Source: Salinimicrobium flavum
GTDB lineage: Bacteria > Bacteroidota > Bacteroidia > Flavobacteriales > Flavobacteriaceae
DNA length: 64,000 nt
Reading direction: 5' to 3'
Assembly: GCF_042684505.1 (NCBI RefSeq)
Contig: NZ_JBHULT010000008.1
Coordinates: 1-64,000 of the forward strand
Shown: positions 49,657-57,881 of the stretch, piece after piece
Position numbering within the stretch: position 1 is the first letter of the stretch
How the letters are laid out: the number at the start of each line of letters is the position of its first letter
Made by a program: the position numbers and the translations under genes
Notes under the pieces: model-generated
Told to the model about the DNA's origin: nothing
The model's input: only the letters and a program-made list of their open reading frames with translations
The model's database searches: none

Positions 49657-50220
49657 ATGGCTGAAACAGCATCAAACATGATCCCTCTGGGCACGCAGGC
49701 ACCCGAATTCGAATTACCCGATTCGGTCACCGCTAACCTATATTCCCTAACCGACTTGCAGGGCGAAAAAGGAACGGTAGTAATGTTCCTCTGCAACCAC
49801 TGCCCTTTTGTAAAACATATAGCAGATGAGATAGTGCGGGTGGCAAATGATTACAGAGTGCTGGGATTTGGATTTTTAGCCATTAGCAGCAATGACGTGG
49901 AACAGTATCCCGAAGACCACCCTGACCTGATGTGGAAATTTGCACGGAAACACAACTTCACTTTTCCCTACCTCTATGACCGCACCCAGGAAGTGGCCTG
50001 GAATTATAAGGCAGCCTGCACGCCAGATTTTTATTTGTTTGATGAAGACCTTAAACTTGTTTACCACGGCCAGCTCGACAATTCCCGTCCCGGCAACGGC
50101 ATTCCTGTGAATGGTCGCGATCTCAGGGAGGCTTTAGATGCACTTATGAACAGCCGTAAAGTTCCCGGGCCTCAAAAACCAAGTGTGGGCTGTAGCATTA
50201 AATGGAAATACCGTCCTTAA
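49657..50220 (+). CDS. Thioredoxin-like / AhpC-TSA family protein
   Basis: 187 residues, cytoplasmic. The thioredoxin fold has NHCPF in VVMFLCNHCPFVKHI: a CxxC (CNHC) after the first strand. AVNFPYLYD-like element TFPYLYDRTQEVAWNYKAACTPDFYLFD and GQLDNSRPGNGIPVNGRDLREAL are typical of this thiol-disulfide family. The partner is unknown. It is 89 nt from the peroxiredoxin gene on the same strand and may supply electrons to it (inference). Confidence 0.88.
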   Translation: MAETASNMIPLGTQAPEFELPDSVTANLYSLTDLQGEKGTVVMFLCNHCPFVKHIADEIVRVANDYRVLGFGFLAISSNDVEQYPEDHPDLMWKFARKHNFTFPYLYDRTQEVAWNYKAACTPDFYLFDEDLKLVYHGQLDNSRPGNGIPVNGRDLREALDALMNSRKVPGPQKPSVGCSIKWKYRP

Positions 50221-50309
50221 TTTTTAAGATAAGTTTACATCTTTAAAATAAGACTTCCATCTCTTTTATTCCGAAATTTAAGCTTATAAACCTTTAAAAA
50301 TCAGAAACA

Positions 50310-50954
50310 ATGAGTTCACTTAAATTAGGAGATAAAGCGCCGAATTTTGATGCGGAAACTTCAGAAGGAAAGATCAATTTTTACGATTACCTGGGAGACA
50401 GCTGGGGGATACTTTTTTCACATCCTGCAGATTACACCCCGGTGTGTACTACAGAGCTGGGTGCCGCCGCAAAATATAAGGATGAGTTTGAAAAACGGAA
50501 TGTCAAAGTAATGGCACTTAGCGTTGACGGAGTGGAATCTCACAAAGACTGGATAAAGGATATAAACGAGACCCAGAATACCACGGTAAATTTTCCTATC
50601 ATCGCAGATAAAGACCGAAAGGTTTCTGGTCTTTATGACATGATCCACCCCAATGCAGATGATACTCTTACGGTGCGCTCTGTCTACGTCATTGATCCCA
50701 ACAAAAAAGTGAGACTAATGATCACCTACCCTGCAAGTACAGGAAGAAATTTCAAAGAATTGCTGCGGGTGATAGACTCTCTGCAGCTTACCGAAAATTA
50801 TAAAGTGGCTACTCCTGCCGACTGGAAAGAAGGTGAGGATGTGGTGATTAGCACTTCCATTTCCAGTGAAGATGCAAAAAGCATGTTCCCAAAAGGTTTT
50901 AAAGAGATAAAACCGTATTTGAGAATGACTCCCCAGCCTAATAAAAAGGATTAA
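50310..50954 (+). CDS. Peroxiredoxin (Prx6 / 1-Cys type)
   Basis: 214 residues. Reduces peroxides through the peroxidatic Cys in HPADYTPVCTTELG (near residue 46). The C-terminal region (about 160-214) is the longer arm of the Prx6 subgroup. No second conserved resolving Cys is seen. Follows the CxxC protein gene. Its stop codon is the first unit of a heptamer array. Confidence 0.94.
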   Translation: MSSLKLGDKAPNFDAETSEGKINFYDYLGDSWGILFSHPADYTPVCTTELGAAAKYKDEFEKRNVKVMALSVDGVESHKDWIKDINETQNTTVNFPIIADKDRKVSGLYDMIHPNADDTLTVRSVYVIDPNKKVRLMITYPASTGRNFKELLRVIDSLQLTENYKVATPADWKEGEDVVISTSISSEDAKSMFPKGFKEIKPYLRMTPQPNKKD

Positions 50955-51007
50955 CGGCTAACGGCTAACGGCTAACGGCTAACGGCTAACGGCTAACGGC
51001 TAACGGC
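50952..51007 (+). repeat. Heptamer tandem array TAACGGC x8, starting at the peroxiredoxin stop codon
   Basis: Eight perfect 7-bp units. The first TAA is the gene's own stop codon (50952-50954). Because 7 is not a multiple of 3, TAA appears in all three frames within 21 nt. Confidence 0.97.
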
Positions 51008-51013
51008 TAAAAT

Positions 51014-51050
51014 AAAAAACCTCAGCTCCTTGATGATACTGAGGTTTTTT
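51014..51050. terminator. Bidirectional terminator after the peroxiredoxin and immunophilin genes
   Basis: 12-bp stem AAAAAACCTCAG / CTGAGGTTTTTT (51014-51025 / 51039-51050), loop of 13 nt, T-runs on both strands. Confidence 0.94.
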
Positions 51051-51067
51051 TATTTTTAAAAAAGTCT

Positions 51068-52000
51068 TTACTTCACCTTAACTAACTCAACATCAAAGAT
51101 AAGAGTAGCGTCGGGGGGGATTACTCCGCCGGCACCTCTGGATCCGTATGCCAGGTCTGAAGGGATCACGAATCGTGCCTGGTCTCCTTCTTTTAATAAT
51201 TGGATTCCTTCATCCCATCCCTCGATCACATGACCTTTTCCCAGTGGAAATTCAATAGGCTGTTTTCTTTTGTATGAAGAGTCAAACACAGTCCCATCCG
51301 GGAGCATTCCTTTATAATGAACAGAAACCGTCTTACCCTTTTCGGCTTGTTTTCCATTTCCTTGAGAGATCATTTTATATCGAAGTCCGCTATTGGTCTG
51401 TTCAAAACCCTGGGCCAGTTCGCCCATTAGTTCTTCCTGTTGTTTTTTGGCTGCAGCTTCACGTTCGGCTTTCGCCCCGTTGAACTGCCTGAAGGTCTCT
51501 ACTGCATTGAAATTCTTTGCAGCATCGCCTTCCCTGATGATCTCGAGCTTTTCGATCTTATCGCCTTGTTTGATGGCATCAACCACATCCTGCCCTTCAA
51601 CTACGTGGCCAAAGACCGTATGTTTACCATCAAGCCAGGGAGTTTCCACGTGGGTAATAAAGAACTGGCTTCCGTTGGTTCCCGGCCCGGCATTTGCCAT
51701 GGAAAGAATTCCGGGGCGGTCGTGTTTCAGGTCGGGGTGGATCTCATCCTCGAACTGGTATCCCGGTCCGCCAACTCCTGTTCCTTTAGGATCGCCTCCC
51801 TGCACCATAAAATCGGGGATTACCCGGTGAAAAATAAGTCCGTCGTAATATGGATCCCTCTGTGGTTTAGCCTCGTTCTCAAGGTTCCCCTCGGCCAGAC
51901 CTACGAAGTTTCCAACCGTTCCCGGTGTTTTTTCATATTCAAGCTCTATCAAGATCTCTCCTTTAGAGGTATGGAATTTTGCATATAATCCGTCGTTCAT
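51068..52000 (-). CDS. Cyclophilin-FKBP fusion peptidylprolyl isomerase
   Basis: 310 residues carrying two unrelated isomerase folds in one chain. Cyclophilin domain about 1-165 (FHRVIPDFMVQGGDP, MANAGPGTNGSQFFIT, WLDGKHTVFG). A charged helical linker follows (AKAEREAAAKKQQEELMGEL). FKBP domain about 205-310 (VSVHYKGMLPDGTVFDSSY, FPLGKGHVIEGWDEGIQLL, IPSDLAYGSRGAGGVIPPDATLIFDVEL). No signal peptide, so it is cytosolic. Cyclophilin-first dual immunophilins have been described in flavobacteria. The linker suggests independent action of both sites on one substrate. Confidence 0.95.
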   Translation of the reverse strand: MNDGLYAKFHTSKGEILIELEYEKTPGTVGNFVGLAEGNLENEAKPQRDPYYDGLIFHRVIPDFMVQGGDPKGTGVGGPGYQFEDEIHPDLKHDRPGILSMANAGPGTNGSQFFITHVETPWLDGKHTVFGHVVEGQDVVDAIKQGDKIEKLEIIREGDAAKNFNAVETFRQFNGAKAEREAAAKKQQEELMGELAQGFEQTNSGLRYKMISQGNGKQAEKGKTVSVHYKGMLPDGTVFDSSYKRKQPIEFPLGKGHVIEGWDEGIQLLKEGDQARFVIPSDLAYGSRGAGGVIPPDATLIFDVELVKVK

Positions 52001-52320
52001 AACTGTTTTTTAGGTTAAAAGTACAAAGATAAAGAAATGAATAATGTTTAATGTATAATGAATAGTGAAAGCAGGATCTTTAGAAGCAGGTGGGGGATTT
52101 TAGGAGGTGTTCCAACGTCAATTTGCATGGCAGGTAGAGGATGATGCCTTTCTCATACAAAATTCCGATCTCCATGTAGACTATTATGAACGATATATAG
52201 AGAAAAACCCCATTTGATATTTCGTCCCTACGGGACTTTTTGGCAGGGGTAAAATAACTCTGCTACCGGTAAAAGGTCCCTACGGGACCAACTTTAATCA
52301 AAATGAATTTCCTTTATAGA
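52001..52320. repeat. Intergenic with CCCTACGGG palindromes
   Basis: No gene. It holds two hairpin cores, GTCCCTACGGGAC (52224-52236) and GGTCCCTACGGGACC (52275-52289), separated by TCTGCTACCGGTAAAA. This looks like a dispersed Bacteroidota repeat. Confidence 0.6.
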
Positions 52321-52377
52321 AAGAAGTAATTCCTCGTTCAGCATAAGCTGCGCTCTAAATAACAAAGGAGCGTGATG

Positions 52378-52679
52378 GTCATTTCACCTCGACATATCTT
52401 TAGAAAAATCTGCTCTGCGCACTAAAGATTCTTCACTTCGCTGCGCTTCGTTCTGAATGACAAAAGAATGCGACTGTCATTCCGACGATAGGAGGAATCT
52501 CTTCCTCGCACGAAAGATTTTAAACTACGCTGCGCTTCGTTCTGAATGACAAAAGGATGCGACTGTCATTCCGACGATAGGAGGAATCTCTTCCTAGTAC
52601 TAAAGATTCTTCACTTCGCTGCGCTTCGTTCTGAATGACAAAAGGATGCGACTGTCATTCCGACGGAAGGAGGAATCTT
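52378..52679. repeat. Left array of GTCATTC palindromic repeats next to the GIY-YIG gene
   Basis: Copies at 52378-52461 (84 bp), 52476-52550 and 52565-52639 (75 bp each), then a half-copy at 52654-52679. Spacers are 14 bp (AAAAGAATGCGACT and AAAAGGATGCGACT). Each copy begins GTCATT and ends GAATGAC with complementary inner arms (AGGAATCT / AAGATT). The half-copy stops 3 nt before the GIY-YIG stop codon. Confidence 0.9.
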
Positions 52680-52682
52680 AAC

Positions 52683-52991
52683 TTATTCGATCTCACCATT
52701 TAAAAATTTCCATTCTGGATTATATTCCTTTATCATTCTTTCCTTTTTTTCTCTTCTCCAGCCTTTAATCTGCTTTTCCCTTTGGATAGCCAAATTAACA
52801 TCCTGGAAATGCTCAAAATGGATCAGATAATAGCACCTATATCGGGTAGTAAAATGTTTGCTCAAAGCATCAGGATGGGTATGGAAATAAAGTCGAGCTT
52901 TTAAATCATTTGTAACTCCTGTGTACAGAACTGTTTTATTCTTATTCGTAAGGATATACACATAGTAATTATGAGTACCAAGAGTTTTCAT
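52683..52991 (-). CDS. Small GIY-YIG nuclease embedded in palindromic repeats
   Basis: 102 residues making up a single GIY-YIG domain. YYVYILTNKNKTVLYTGVTNDL contains the GIY (here YVY) and YIG (here YTG) positions; catalytic Arg follows in KARL, and Glu in REKQIKGW with a basic C-terminus RREKKERMIKEYNP. It has the size and motif spacing of the YhbQ-like / 'UPF0213' group. It is flanked on both sides by repeats of the 52378 family, and its ends coincide with repeat halves. Possible roles: a selfish nuclease or repair enzyme acting on those palindromes. No operon partner. Confidence 0.88.
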   Translation of the reverse strand: MKTLGTHNYYVYILTNKNKTVLYTGVTNDLKARLYFHTHPDALSKHFTTRYRCYYLIHFEHFQDVNLAIQREKQIKGWRREKKERMIKEYNPEWKFLNGEIE

Positions 52992-53063
52992 ATCTCAATT
53001 TAAGAAAAAAAGAAATTCCTCGTTCAGCATAAGCTGCGCTCTAAATAACAAAGGAGCGTGATG

Positions 53064-53259
53064 GTCATTTCACCCCGACATATCGGGAGAAAAATCTGCT
53101 CTACGCACTAAAGATTCTAAACTACGCTGCGTTTCGTTCTGAATGACAAAAGAATGCGACTGTCATTCCGACGATAGGAGGAATCTCTTCCTCGCACGAA
53201 AGATTCCTCACTTCGCTGCACTTCGTTCTGAATGACATGCGAGCTGCGCTTTGAATGAC
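53064..53259. repeat. Right array of GTCATTC palindromic repeats
   Basis: Copies at 53064-53147 (84 bp) and 53162-53236 (75 bp) with the same 14-bp spacer, then a decayed fragment to 53259. The lead-in at about 53014-53063 nearly duplicates 52328-52377, so the gene is bracketed by a direct duplication of about 690-bp spacing. Confidence 0.88.
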
Positions 53260-53274
53260 AAAAAATAAAAAAAA

Positions 53275-53292
53275 CCGAAACTCTCGTCCCGG
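53275..53292 (-). terminator. Terminator of recQ
   Basis: On the minus strand CCGGGAC-GAGA-GTTTCGG (7 bp with two G-U pairs) followed by TTTTTTTT. It is 33 nt beyond the recQ stop. Confidence 0.82.
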
Positions 53293-53324
53293 CTGTTATT
53301 CCTTAGTCATTATACCTTAAACCT

Positions 53325-55523
53325 TTAGTTGGCTACTTCACTGATAAACTTGATCCTGTATAATCTCAATTCTTCTTCATCGTAATCGCCATCAAATTCC
53401 TCGAGGGCATCTTCGATCTTATCGGTTTCGGCATCGATGAAATATTCATGGATCTCCTCCTGCTGGTCTTCATCGAGGATCTCATCGATCCAGTAGTTGA
53501 TATTCAGTTTGGTACCACTGTAAACAATGGCTTCCATTTCTTTGATGAAATCATTCATCTCCATTCCCTTGGCAGCAGCGATATCATCTAACGGCAACTT
53601 CCGGTCGACATTCTGAATGATGTATAATTTAAGTCCGCTGTTTGCACCGGTTGTTTTGACCACCAAATCATCCGGTCGGGTGATGTCATTTTCTTCCACA
53701 TAGCGGGCGATAAGGTCAGCGAATTCGTTTCCGTATTTCTTAGCCTTTCCTTCTCCTACTCCATGGATATTTCCCAGCTCTTCAACAGATACGGGGTACT
53801 TTAATGCCATATCTTCGATAGAGGGATCCTGAAAAACAACAAACGGGGGTACCCCCAATTTTTTGGCGACCTTCTTCCGAAGATCTTTTAGCATCTTCAC
53901 CAGTTTCTCATCGGTGCCACCGCCGCCTTTGGCTGCAGTCACAATGCCATCATTACGGCCTACTTCATAGGTATGGTCTTCAGTCATCATGAAGGATTGA
54001 GGCTTCTCAAGGAACTTCTCTCCTTTCTTCGTGAGTTTTACTACTCCGTAGGATTCGATATCTTTCTTTAGATAACCTGCTACAAGCGCCTGGCGTAATA
54101 AGGCCATCCAGTATTTTGCTTCCCGGTCGCTTCCCTTTCCGAAGAGCTTATGCTCATCTGTATGGTGGGATTTGATCAAGGCATTGGATTTCCCAACCAG
54201 GGTGTTCACAACTTCCTTGGATTTGTACAGCTCTTTAGTGTCCTTTACGGTCTTTAACAACAGTTCCACCTCCTCCATGGCCTCATGCTGTTTCTTCGGA
54301 TTACGAACGTTATCATCCATATCTGAACCTTCCCCGGTCTTCTCGTCAAATTCTTCCCCAAAATAGTGGAGAATGAATTTTCTTCGGGAAATGGAAGTTT
54401 CGGCAAAAGCGACCACCTCCTGCAAAAGAGCCTGGCCAATCTCCTGCTCTGCCACCGGTTTTCCGCTCATGAACTTTTCCAGCTTCTCAATATCCTTGTA
54501 GGAGTAGAAGGCAAGACAGTGGCCTTCGCCTCCATCCCTTCCGGCACGGCCGGTCTCCTGGTAATAACTTTCTATACTTTTTGGAATGTCATGGTGGATC
54601 ACGAAACGCACATCGGGCTTATCGATCCCCATTCCGAAGGCAATGGTGGCTACCACCACATCAACATCTTCCATAAGGAACATGTCCTGGTGCCTGGATC
54701 GGGTTTTGGCATCAAGGCCGGCGTGATAAGGCACTGCCGAAATTCCGTTCACCTGCAGGGTCTGGGCGAGTTCCTCCACCCGCTTCCGGCTAAGACAATA
54801 GATGATACCCGTTTTTCCCTGGTTCTGTTTGACGAACCTGATGATATCAGCATCGACGTTCTTGGTCTTGGGCCTTATTTCGTAATACAGGTTAGGCCGG
54901 TTAAAAGAGGCTTTAAAAGTCCGGGCATCAGAAATACCCAGGTTCTTGAGGATATCCTCCTGTACTTTTGGCGTAGCTGTAGCCGTTAGACCAATGATAG
55001 GGATATTATCTCCTATTCGTTTTACGATATGTCGCAGGTTGCGGTATTCGGGCCTGAAGTCGTGTCCCCACTCACTGATACAGTGGGCTTCATCAATGGC
55101 CATAAATGATATCTTTACGTTGCGTAAAAACTCAACGTTCTCTTCTTTGGTAAGGGATTCGGGGGCTACGTATAATAGTTTAGTAATTCCGTTGGTAATG
55201 TCTTCTTTCACCTGTTTCACTTCGGTCTTGTTCAGGGAAGAATTCAACACATGCGCAATGCCGTGTTCCGAAGAAATTCCACGAATGGCATCTACCTGGT
55301 TTTTCATCAGGGCAATAAGCGGGGAGACCACAATGGCGGTCCCTTCTTTGATTAGGGCAGGCAACTGGTAGCACAAGGATTTTCCACCTCCGGTAGGCAT
55401 GACCACAAAGGTATTATGGCCATTTACTATACTCTTTATTACCTCTTCCTGAAGGCCTTTGAACTGGCTGAAACCAAAGTATTTTTTAAGCTGTTCGTGT
55501 AAGTTGATTTCCTGCGAAGTCAT
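53325..55523 (-). CDS. recQ: RecQ ATP-dependent DNA helicase lacking zinc-site cysteines
   Basis: 732 residues, longer than E. coli RecQ (609). Helicase motifs: FKGLQEEVIKSI, MPTGGGKSLCYQLPA (Walker A), MAIDEAHCISEWGHDFRPEYR (DEAH), QETGRAGRDG. RQC/HRDC regions follow. In typical RecQ, CRR and later C..C..C bind zinc after about residue 375; here the corresponding part reads TSISRRKFILHYFGEEFDEKTGEGSDMDDN with no cysteine. The HRDC domain is about 520-600 (LRKKVAKKLGVPPFVVFQDPSIEDMA), then a C-terminal extension to 732. Function: unwinds 3'-tailed DNA in recombination and repair. Confidence 0.95.
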   Translation of the reverse strand: MTSQEINLHEQLKKYFGFSQFKGLQEEVIKSIVNGHNTFVVMPTGGGKSLCYQLPALIKEGTAIVVSPLIALMKNQVDAIRGISSEHGIAHVLNSSLNKTEVKQVKEDITNGITKLLYVAPESLTKEENVEFLRNVKISFMAIDEAHCISEWGHDFRPEYRNLRHIVKRIGDNIPIIGLTATATPKVQEDILKNLGISDARTFKASFNRPNLYYEIRPKTKNVDADIIRFVKQNQGKTGIIYCLSRKRVEELAQTLQVNGISAVPYHAGLDAKTRSRHQDMFLMEDVDVVVATIAFGMGIDKPDVRFVIHHDIPKSIESYYQETGRAGRDGGEGHCLAFYSYKDIEKLEKFMSGKPVAEQEIGQALLQEVVAFAETSISRRKFILHYFGEEFDEKTGEGSDMDDNVRNPKKQHEAMEEVELLLKTVKDTKELYKSKEVVNTLVGKSNALIKSHHTDEHKLFGKGSDREAKYWMALLRQALVAGYLKKDIESYGVVKLTKKGEKFLEKPQSFMMTEDHTYEVGRNDGIVTAAKGGGGTDEKLVKMLKDLRKKVAKKLGVPPFVVFQDPSIEDMALKYPVSVEELGNIHGVGEGKAKKYGNEFADLIARYVEENDITRPDDLVVKTTGANSGLKLYIIQNVDRKLPLDDIAAAKGMEMNDFIKEMEAIVYSGTKLNINYWIDEILDEDQQEEIHEYFIDAETDKIEDALEEFDGDYDEEELRLYRIKFISEVAN

Positions 55524-55527
55524 TCAA

Positions 55528-55553
55528 TTGTGTTACAATTTTACATACATTTG
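55528..55553 (+). promoter_or_regulatory. Promoter of the kpsF-tatC operon
   Basis: -7 TACATTTG (55546-55553); TTG at 55528-55530 gives a 15-nt spacer, slightly short. It points to a TTG start at 55607. Confidence 0.5.
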
Positions 55554-55606
55554 CACAATTAAAGATACATTTTTCTTTAGTTCATGCAATTCATAATTCT
55601 ACAAAT

Positions 55607-56572
55607 TTGACACCTCAAGAAAAAATACTTTCTGTTGCCAGAGAGACGATTTTAACTGAAGCAAAAGCGATAACAAATTTAGAGCAATTATTAGACCAAG
55701 ATTTTGTTAAAGCGGTCCAGGCCATATACGAATCCAAAGGTAGAGTTATTATTACAGGAATAGGAAAAAGTGCGGTAATTGCTACAAAAATTGTTGCTAC
55801 TCTTAATTCCACAGGCACCCCTGCCGTGTTCATGCATGCGGCAGATGCGATTCACGGAGATTTAGGTACCATTTTGCAGGATGACGTGGTAATATGCATC
55901 TCCAAAAGCGGAAATACCCCCGAGATCAAGGTGCTGGTTCCGCTCATAAAGAACTTCAAAAATACCCTTATCGGGATCACCGGAAATATCGATTCTTTTT
56001 TGGGACAGCAAGCAGATTTCACGCTGAACTCCTATGTAGAAAAAGAGGCTTGCCCCCATAATCTTGCACCAACAACAAGTACCACGGCACAGCTTGTGCT
56101 AGGAGATGCCCTGGCAGTTTGCCTTTTGGACCTGCGTGGCTTTTCCAGCAAGGACTTCGCTAAATACCATCCGGGTGGAGCACTGGGTAAAAAGCTCTAT
56201 TTAAGAGTAAGCGACATTGCTGACCAGAACCAAAAACCAGAGGTTACTCCTAATACCCCCATTCCCCAGGTGATCATTGAGATCTCCGAAAAAATGCTGG
56301 GAGTGGCTGCAGTTGTTGAAAATGATAAAATTATTGGTATAGTGACCGATGGAGATATAAGAAGAATGCTCCATAAAAGCACAGAAATTTCGGGCTTGCT
56401 CGCCAAAGATATCATGAGTAAAAACCCAAAGACCATAGATCATAATGCCATGGCAATAGATGCTCTTGATGTGCTTGAGGAAAATAAGATCTCGCAATTA
56501 CTGGCGGTGAAAAATGACAAATATTATGGGGTGGTGCACTTACACAACCTGATAAGAGAAGGAATAATCTAG
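55607..56572 (+). CDS. KpsF/GutQ-type sugar-phosphate isomerase with CBS pair, TTG start
   Basis: 321 residues. Interconverts ribulose-5-phosphate and arabinose-5-phosphate for Kdo synthesis in lipopolysaccharide. SIS domain about 30-185 (GRVIITGIGKSAVIATKI, AIHGDLGTI, VICISKSGNTPEI, TSTTAQLVLGDALAVCLL, KYHPGGALGKKL), then two CBS domains about 205-320. No in-frame ATG precedes the conserved N-terminal helix (TPQEKILSVARETIL), so TTG 55607 is the best start. It lies 1 nt before tatC. Confidence 0.9.
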   Translation: MTPQEKILSVARETILTEAKAITNLEQLLDQDFVKAVQAIYESKGRVIITGIGKSAVIATKIVATLNSTGTPAVFMHAADAIHGDLGTILQDDVVICISKSGNTPEIKVLVPLIKNFKNTLIGITGNIDSFLGQQADFTLNSYVEKEACPHNLAPTTSTTAQLVLGDALAVCLLDLRGFSSKDFAKYHPGGALGKKLYLRVSDIADQNQKPEVTPNTPIPQVIIEISEKMLGVAAVVENDKIIGIVTDGDIRRMLHKSTEISGLLAKDIMSKNPKTIDHNAMAIDALDVLEENKISQLLAVKNDKYYGVVHLHNLIREGII

Positions 56573-56573
56573 G

Positions 56574-57404
56574 ATGGCGAAAATAAAAAAACCATCCGAC
56601 GAAATGTCTTTTTTGGATCACCTGGAGGATTTGCGCTGGCATTTGATCAGGGCGACCCTTGCTGTGGTGATCGCAGGTACAGCTGCTTTTTTGGCCAAAG
56701 GCTTCATCTTTGACGTCTTGCTCTTCGGCCCCACCAATGCAGATTTTTTCACCTATGATATCCTATGCAGGCTTTCAACAGCCGTAGGACTCGAGGGTGG
56801 CTTCTGCTTTGAAAAGATGCCGTTCACCATACAATCCCGTACCATGGGTGGGCAATTCTCGGCACACGTCTGGACGTCCATCACGGCAGGCTTCATTATT
56901 TCCTTTCCATATGTGATCTATGAATTCTGGAGATTCATTTCCCCGGGGATGTATGCCAATGAACGAAATACCGCAAGGGGTTTTATTTTCATCTCTTCCC
57001 TGCTGTTCTTTTTAGGGGTTTTGTTCGGGTATTACCTGGTAACCCCCTTGTCTATTAATTTCCTCGGAAAGTACCAGGTTAGCGACGTGGTACTTAATGA
57101 ATTTGACATTGGCAGTTATATTAGCCTGGTAAGATCTTCGGTGCTTGCCTGCGGCCTGATATTTGAGTTACCCATTATCATTTATTTCCTGACCAAGATT
57201 GGGCTGGTGACGCCCGAATTCCTTCGGAAGTACAGGAAATTTGCACTGGTGATCGTTTTGATACTATCAGCTATCATAACTCCTCCCGATATATTGAGTC
57301 AGATCATTGTAGCGATTCCAGTACTGGTGTTATATGAATTAAGCATAGTGATCGCCAAAATTGTAACCAAAAAAGAAGAAAAGAAACTAAGAACACAGAA
57401 GTGA
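56574..57404 (+). CDS. tatC: Sec-independent protein translocase TatC
   Basis: 276 residues with six membrane helices. Opens with MSFLDHLEDLRWHLIRA, the conserved TatC signature for signal-peptide binding (HLEDLR). FYVIYEFWRFISPGMYANER and APDILSQII-like segments (ITPPDILSQIIVAIPVL) follow. It exports folded proteins with a twin-arginine signal. The first periplasmic loop (about 40-90) is longer than in E. coli, with an insert (FFTYDILCRLSTAVGLEGGFCFEK) typical of Bacteroidota. The stop overlaps the next gene by one base. Confidence 0.95.
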   Translation: MAKIKKPSDEMSFLDHLEDLRWHLIRATLAVVIAGTAAFLAKGFIFDVLLFGPTNADFFTYDILCRLSTAVGLEGGFCFEKMPFTIQSRTMGGQFSAHVWTSITAGFIISFPYVIYEFWRFISPGMYANERNTARGFIFISSLLFFLGVLFGYYLVTPLSINFLGKYQVSDVVLNEFDIGSYISLVRSSVLACGLIFELPIIIYFLTKIGLVTPEFLRKYRKFALVIVLILSAIITPPDILSQIIVAIPVLVLYELSIVIAKIVTKKEEKKLRTQK

Positions 57405-57754
57405 TGAAGAATCAGGTAGAAGAATTCAATGAATACCGCCAAAAGATGAACGATAAGATCCTTGGCGACAACAATAAGATCATTAAACGCATATTTAACC
57501 TCGACACCAACGCCTTTTCCGCAGGAGCCCTCGATGTCAAGACCAAGGAATTACTCGGCCTTGTAGCATCGACCGTACTGCGATGTGATGACTGTGTGAA
57601 ATACCACCTCGAAACCAGCTACAAAGAAGGCATTTCCAAGGAGGAAGTTATGGAAGCTTTAAGCATCGCTACCCTGGTGGGAGGAACTATTGTGATCCCG
57701 CATTTGAGGAGAGCATATGAGTATTGGGAAACTTTGGAAACGTATAAGGATTAA
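57404..57754 (+). CDS. Carboxymuconolactone-decarboxylase/AhpD-like protein
   Basis: 116 residues, helical. It contains the CxxC in VLRCDDCVKYHLETSYKEGISKEEVMEAL and ends with RRAYEYWE. The AhpD-like CMD family supports peroxide defence or acts as a thiol oxidoreductase. The CxxC plus downstream His fit AhpD-type activity, with no ahpC or peroxidase nearby in the operon. Start ATG overlaps the tatC stop (TGATG). Confidence 0.87.
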   Translation: MKNQVEEFNEYRQKMNDKILGDNNKIIKRIFNLDTNAFSAGALDVKTKELLGLVASTVLRCDDCVKYHLETSYKEGISKEEVMEALSIATLVGGTIVIPHLRRAYEYWETLETYKD

Positions 57755-57835
57755 TGAGTAAGGATTAACGTGGCAATCTTATTTTCCGACGATCCTCATT
57801 AAATAATCCATCCTGAAAATTTCATATATTTAGTG

Positions 57836-57881
57836 AACCTCAATATCTCAATACTCATATCTCAATACTAATATCTACAGA
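57836..57881 (-). repeat. Degenerate CTCAATA-type heptamer stretch before lptB
   Basis: CTCAATA / CTCATAT / CTCAATA units directly before the lptB ATG. The sequence is the reverse complement of the GAGTATT heptamer family, with 7-8-bp spacing. Confidence 0.55.

Noticed and set aside
49569..49796. N-terminal extension of the Mpo1-like frame
   Set aside because: Runs across the start of the divergent thiol-protein gene and shows no DUF962 similarity.
52378..53259. CRISPR array
   Set aside because: Units are themselves palindromic, spacers are all the same 14 bp, and no cas genes are nearby; these are REP-like repeats.
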